Origin: Chloroflexota bacterium
Lineage (GTDB): Bacteria; Chloroflexota; Dehalococcoidia; SM23-28-2; RBG-16-64-32
DNA length: 23,749 nucleotides
Direction: 5' to 3'
Assembly (NCBI GenBank): GCA_005880055.1
Contig: VBJS01000020.1
Span: 1-23,749 of the forward strand
The notes under the pieces are model-generated. The model was not told the DNA's origin. It worked only from the letters and a program-made list of their open reading frames with translations, and made no database searches. The position numbers were made by a program, and so were the translations under genes. How positions within the stretch are numbered: the stretch's first letter is position 1; each line of letters starts with the position of its first letter. Positions 23,710 through 23,749 of this stretch are shown in pieces.

Positions 23710-23749
23710 TCAGGGCATAGCGACGCTGACGTTGCCGAAGATGCCGGCG
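23710..23749 (-). CDS. Possible C-terminal end of a converging gene (cut by window edge)
   Basis: Read on the minus strand, the last 40 bases are open and end with TGA at 23712-23710, giving AGIFGNVSVAMP as the final residues. Convergent placement after addA makes a gene end here plausible, but 12 residues are too few to recognise a family. Confidence 0.3.
   Translation of the reverse strand, partial: AGIFGNVSVAMP

Noticed and set aside
1..23749. CRISPR array, insertion sequence, prophage or defence island
   Set aside because: No spaced direct repeats, transposase, integrase or terminal repeats were seen; addAB is a core repair system and is not evidence of a defence island.

Overview
This is a GC-rich bacterial chromosome segment, densely packed with housekeeping genes. 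Several translation starts lack a clear Shine-Dalgarno sequence. SecD and SecF are fused, there are two class II tRNA nucleotidyltransferase-type genes, and the break-repair pair is AddAB-like. My best guess is a Chloroflexota (Dehalococcoidia-like) organism, but this rests on overall impression of the proteins and not on a marker gene. There are no rRNA or tRNA genes, insertion sequences or CRISPR arrays in the window.

Layout. (1) 1-1062, minus: a CCA-adding enzyme running off the left edge. (2) 1090-12545, plus: rnc and smc behind a near-consensus promoter, a small degenerate receiver protein, def, a second tRNA nucleotidyltransferase with an HD domain, a small lipoprotein, yajC and secDF, then a 340-base leader with strong RNA-like secondary structure, then a second lipoprotein. 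(3) 12565-16663, minus: a PLP alpha-oxoamine synthase, a GNAT-type acyltransferase and an NAD-dependent reductase, followed by a cytidylate-kinase-like gene with its own promoter. (4) 16902-17282, minus: a small acidic protein of unknown role, divergent from (5) 17450-23685, plus: addB-like and addA-like genes overlapping by four bases. The last 40 bases may hold the end of a converging minus-strand gene.

How they fit together. rnc, def and the two tRNA nucleotidyltransferases handle RNA processing and protein maturation. smc organises the chromosome. yajC-secDF completes the Sec translocase that would export the two neighbouring lipoproteins. addAB processes double-strand breaks.

The most interesting unit is the minus-strand trio at 13253-16663. 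Its order (serine-palmitoyltransferase-like, then GNAT, then epimerase-fold reductase) matches the three enzyme types of the bacterial ceramide pathway worked out in Caulobacter (Spt, bCerS, CerR). I propose it as a compact candidate sphingolipid operon. The second highlight is the leader at 11644-11775, where two long perfect helices interleave in pseudoknot order and a third hairpin competes with one of them.
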